Assembly (NCBI GenBank): GCA_026986935.1
Contig: JALSNP010000029.1
Location: 1-14,902 of the forward strand
Source of the DNA: Pyrodictiaceae archaeon
GTDB taxonomy: Archaea; Thermoproteota; Thermoprotei_A; Sulfolobales; Pyrodictiaceae
DNA length: 14,902 nucleotides
Direction of reading: 5' to 3'
Part shown: positions 12,570 through 14,902 of the stretch, in pieces
How the letters are laid out: every line of letters begins with the position of its first letter
How positions within the stretch are numbered: the stretch's first letter is position 1
Program-made: the position numbers and the translations under genes
The notes under the pieces: model-generated
Seen by the model: the letters and a program-made list of their open reading frames with translations, nothing else
Told to the model about the DNA's origin: nothing
Database searches by the model: none

Positions 12570-13946
12570 ATGATACTGCCCTGGGCGCCGAGCGCTAATA
12601 GGAGAGACAGAGAGCATATGCTGAGAGTTATTGGAGTAAAGGATGTGATGGAGCTTTACCGGGATGTGCCACGGGATACGATGCTTGAGGAAGCGCCTCG
12701 TGTTGGGTTCGGGAAGGTTCTTTCTGAGTGGGAGCTAAGACGGGTAGTGGATAAGATTCTTAGCAAGAACAAGTACTTTGCCTCTCCACCACCGTTTCTC
12801 GGTGGCGGCATCTGTTTCCACTACGTACCGGCTGTTATTGAGGCCATTGTTTCGCGCAACGAGTTCTATACAGCGTATACACCGTACCAGCCGGAGATTA
12901 ACCAAGGGCTTTTGCAAGCTTTTTTTGAGTACCAGAGCTTAATGGCTGATCTCCTCGACATGGATGTGGTCAACGTCTCCATGTATGACTGGAGTACTGC
13001 AGCTGCAGAGGCTATGCTAGCAGCTCTTCGCGTTACTAGGAGAAAGAGGCTTGTTATAGCGGGTAATATTCATCCAGAGAGGCTTGAGGTGATCAAGACT
13101 TGGGTCATGGGGAAGGGTGTTGACATCAAGGTGGCCGGGTTCGATGAGAGACGCGGTACTGTTAGCATCGATGATCTGGAGAGAAGTGTCGACTCTGAGA
13201 CTGCTGCGGTCTACATAGAGAATCCTAATTATTTTGGCGTGCTCGAGGAAGAAGTTGAAGCAGTAGCTAATATTGCACATAAGAAGGGTGCGCTATTCGT
13301 TGTTGGGGTTGAGCCGCTAAGCCTCGGGCTTGTAAGGCCTCCGGGAAGCTATGGAGCCGACATAGTGGTTGGAGATGCTCAACCACTAGGAATCGGCCTT
13401 AACTATGGTGGACCATTGTTAGGTATCTATGCAACTAGGTGGGATCGTAAACTTGTTAGGCAAATGCCTGGCAGACTTATCGGCTTAACGAGGACAGTTG
13501 ATGGAGAGGAACAAGGCTTCGTAATGATACTCCAGACACGGGAACAACATATACGGAGGGAGAAAGCAACCTCAAATATAACTAGCAATGAGGCGCTACT
13601 CGCGATCGTTGCTGCATCGTTCCTTACCCTCCTCGGGGGACACGGGCTACGAGAACTAGCTAAGTCGATATGGATTAGAAGCCATTACACGGCCTCACGG
13701 CTTAGGAGAATAGGTGTAAGGGCTCCTCGCTTCGAGGCCGAGTTCTTCAAGGAGTTTGTAGCGAGCTTTCCCAAGCCCTACAGAGCTATCCATAACCATT
13801 TACGAGCAAAGAACATAATGGGGGGCCTCGATCTCGGCGATAAGCCTCCGCTGTACGACACGCGCTCGGCTCTTTTCTGCGTCACCGAGGCACATAGCAA
13901 GAAGGATATAGACCTGCTCATAAACGCGATAGGTGAGGCCCTATGA
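12570..13946 (+). CDS. gcvPA: Glycine dehydrogenase (decarboxylating) subunit 1
   Basis: The 458-residue product is the N-terminal half of the split P-protein of the glycine cleavage system. Motifs visible include the opening ILPWAPSANRRDREHMLRVIGV, FLGGGICFHYVPAV, FYTAYTPYQPEINQGLLQAFFEYQ, MYDWSTAAAEAML and PGRLIGLTRTVDGEEQGFVMILQTREQHIRREKATSN in pieces, all typical of GcvPA. It pairs with GcvPB to decarboxylate glycine and pass the aminomethyl group to lipoyl-GcvH. The frame opens at GTG 12543, but ATG at 12570 is chosen: GAGGAG lies eight bases upstream and family members begin there. Its stop overlaps the gcvPB start as ATGA, so the subunits are translationally coupled. gcvH and gcvT are not in view. 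Confidence 0.94.
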   Translation: MILPWAPSANRRDREHMLRVIGVKDVMELYRDVPRDTMLEEAPRVGFGKVLSEWELRRVVDKILSKNKYFASPPPFLGGGICFHYVPAVIEAIVSRNEFYTAYTPYQPEINQGLLQAFFEYQSLMADLLDMDVVNVSMYDWSTAAAEAMLAALRVTRRKRLVIAGNIHPERLEVIKTWVMGKGVDIKVAGFDERRGTVSIDDLERSVDSETAAVYIENPNYFGVLEEEVEAVANIAHKKGALFVVGVEPLSLGLVRPPGSYGADIVVGDAQPLGIGLNYGGPLLGIYATRWDRKLVRQMPGRLIGLTRTVDGEEQGFVMILQTREQHIRREKATSNITSNEALLAIVAASFLTLLGGHGLRELAKSIWIRSHYTASRLRRIGVRAPRFEAEFFKEFVASFPKPYRAIHNHLRAKNIMGGLDLGDKPPLYDTRSALFCVTEAHSKKDIDLLINAIGEAL

Positions 13947-14902
13947 CCATGCTTAGGAAGGGGTGGAGACAGGCCAAGTGGGACGAGCCACTAGTATACG
14001 AGATAGGCGACCCTCTGAAAACAGGCTATGTACCGCCCTTCAGAGACGATGACGACGAGATGCTAAAGGAGCTAGGAACAGATCCTGAAGAATCTCTCGC
14101 AAAACGGGGTCTCTTACGCAGCGATGACCCCCCTATCCCGGGCCTAAGCGAAGTAGAGGTCATGAGACACTTTACACGACTAAGCCAGATGAGCTACGGA
14201 GTAGATGTTGGCCCGGTGCCGCTCGGCTCATGCACCATGAAGTATAATCCTAAGATTAACGAGGCCCTAGTAAGGGATCCTCGTATAGCGTACCTTCATC
14301 CATACCAAGACGAGGACACTGTTCAGGGCTTACTCGAGATACTCTATCTGCTTGAAAGATGGCTTGCCGAACTAACCGGGATGGATCGGTGCAGCTTGCA
14401 GCCCCCGGCTGGCGCGGCAGGAGAATTTACCGGTGCACTAATGATTAGGAAGTACTTCGCTGATAAGGGAGAGAATAGAGACGAGATGCTCATACCAGAC
14501 TCTGCTCACGGCACAAACCCAGCGAGCGCGGCGATGGCCGGGTTCAAGGTGGTACGAATCCCCTCAACACAGGCTGGGACAGTCGATATTGATGCAGTGA
14601 AGTCGGTCCTAGGCCCCAATGTGGCGGGAATGATGCTAACAAACCCCAATACTCTCGGTATATTCGAGGATCGTATACTTGAACTAGCCGATCTACTACA
14701 CTCCAATGCCTCCCTACTATACTATGACGGGGCCAACCTCAACGGCATAATGGGCCTTGTGAGGCCAGGCGACATGGGCTTCGATATAGTTCATTTAAAC
14801 CTGCACAAGACCTTCTCGACACCTCACGGCGGAGGCGGCCCTGGAGCAGGAGTAGTGTGCGCTAAGGGAGAGCTTGTAGACTACTTGCCTCGTCCACTGA
14901 TA
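13943..14902 (+). CDS. gcvPB: Glycine dehydrogenase (decarboxylating) subunit 2, 3' end beyond window
   Basis: The open frame gives 320 residues to the window edge. It shows the GcvPB landmarks PLGSCTMKYNPKIN (about 92-105), LQPPAGAAGEF, DSAHGTNPASAA, TNPNTLGIFE, YYDGANLNG and the PLP-lysine motif HLNLHKTFSTPHGGGGPG with the Schiff-base lysine at residue 289. Together with GcvPA it forms the PLP-dependent P-protein; this subunit carries the cofactor lysine. ATG at 13943 overlaps the gcvPA stop by four bases; ATG at 13949 is the alternative. About a third of a typical GcvPB (~500 residues) is missing beyond the edge. Confidence 0.95.
   Translation, partial: MTMLRKGWRQAKWDEPLVYEIGDPLKTGYVPPFRDDDDEMLKELGTDPEESLAKRGLLRSDDPPIPGLSEVEVMRHFTRLSQMSYGVDVGPVPLGSCTMKYNPKINEALVRDPRIAYLHPYQDEDTVQGLLEILYLLERWLAELTGMDRCSLQPPAGAAGEFTGALMIRKYFADKGENRDEMLIPDSAHGTNPASAAMAGFKVVRIPSTQAGTVDIDAVKSVLGPNVAGMMLTNPNTLGIFEDRILELADLLHSNASLLYYDGANLNGIMGLVRPGDMGFDIVHLNLHKTFSTPHGGGGPGAGVVCAKGELVDYLPRPLI

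Overview
The window looks like chromosome from a hyperthermophilic crenarchaeon, and I infer something near the Desulfurococcales/Pyrodictiaceae. The reasons are a Taw1-type wyosine enzyme, tRNAs with encoded CCA and a bulge-helix-bulge intron, an initiator tRNA with an A1-U72 pair, C/D box guide RNAs, archaeal TATA boxes, frequent GTG and TTG starts, and a split glycine decarboxylase. There is no sign of phage, insertion sequence, CRISPR array or defence island.

Layout. Positions 1-635 (minus) hold the front part of an FkbM-type methyltransferase. Positions 636-1161 have no convincing protein gene but hold a well-formed C/D box sRNA on the plus strand whose second guide is antisense to a conserved archaeal 16S rRNA segment. 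Next come a 336-residue protein of unknown function, a metallo-beta-lactamase/beta-CASP-like nuclease and a lone gatC. A BtpA-family TIM barrel faces gatC and overlaps its 3' end. A thioredoxin (minus) and a YjbQ protein (plus) diverge from a short shared promoter region. YjbQ is translationally coupled to a nicotinate phosphoribosyltransferase. That enzyme converges, with a 33-base overlap, on a 681-residue cysteine-rich protein of unknown function. The initiator tRNA-Met lies upstream of that gene on the same strand.

Further right are a single-domain O6-alkylguanine-DNA alkyltransferase, a second C/D box sRNA, taw1 (tRNA-Phe wyosine synthesis), a four-helix membrane protein converging on taw1, a weaker third sRNA candidate, an intron-containing tRNA-Thr(CGT), and the two halves of the glycine cleavage P-protein (gcvPA complete, gcvPB running off the end).

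How it fits together. Much of the window is housekeeping RNA biology: guide RNAs for 2'-O-methylation, two tRNAs, wyosine synthesis, transamidation and a probable nuclease. The rest is small-molecule metabolism: NAD salvage, glycine cleavage and thiol redox. I found no new multi-gene system. The least explained pieces are the guide-RNA candidates, two of which share a guide, the 681-residue protein with recurring CX4C motifs and a possible leader hairpin over its ribosome-binding site, and a crenarchaeal-looking membrane protein whose layout recalls YidC-like insertases. Three convergent gene pairs overlap at their 3' ends.
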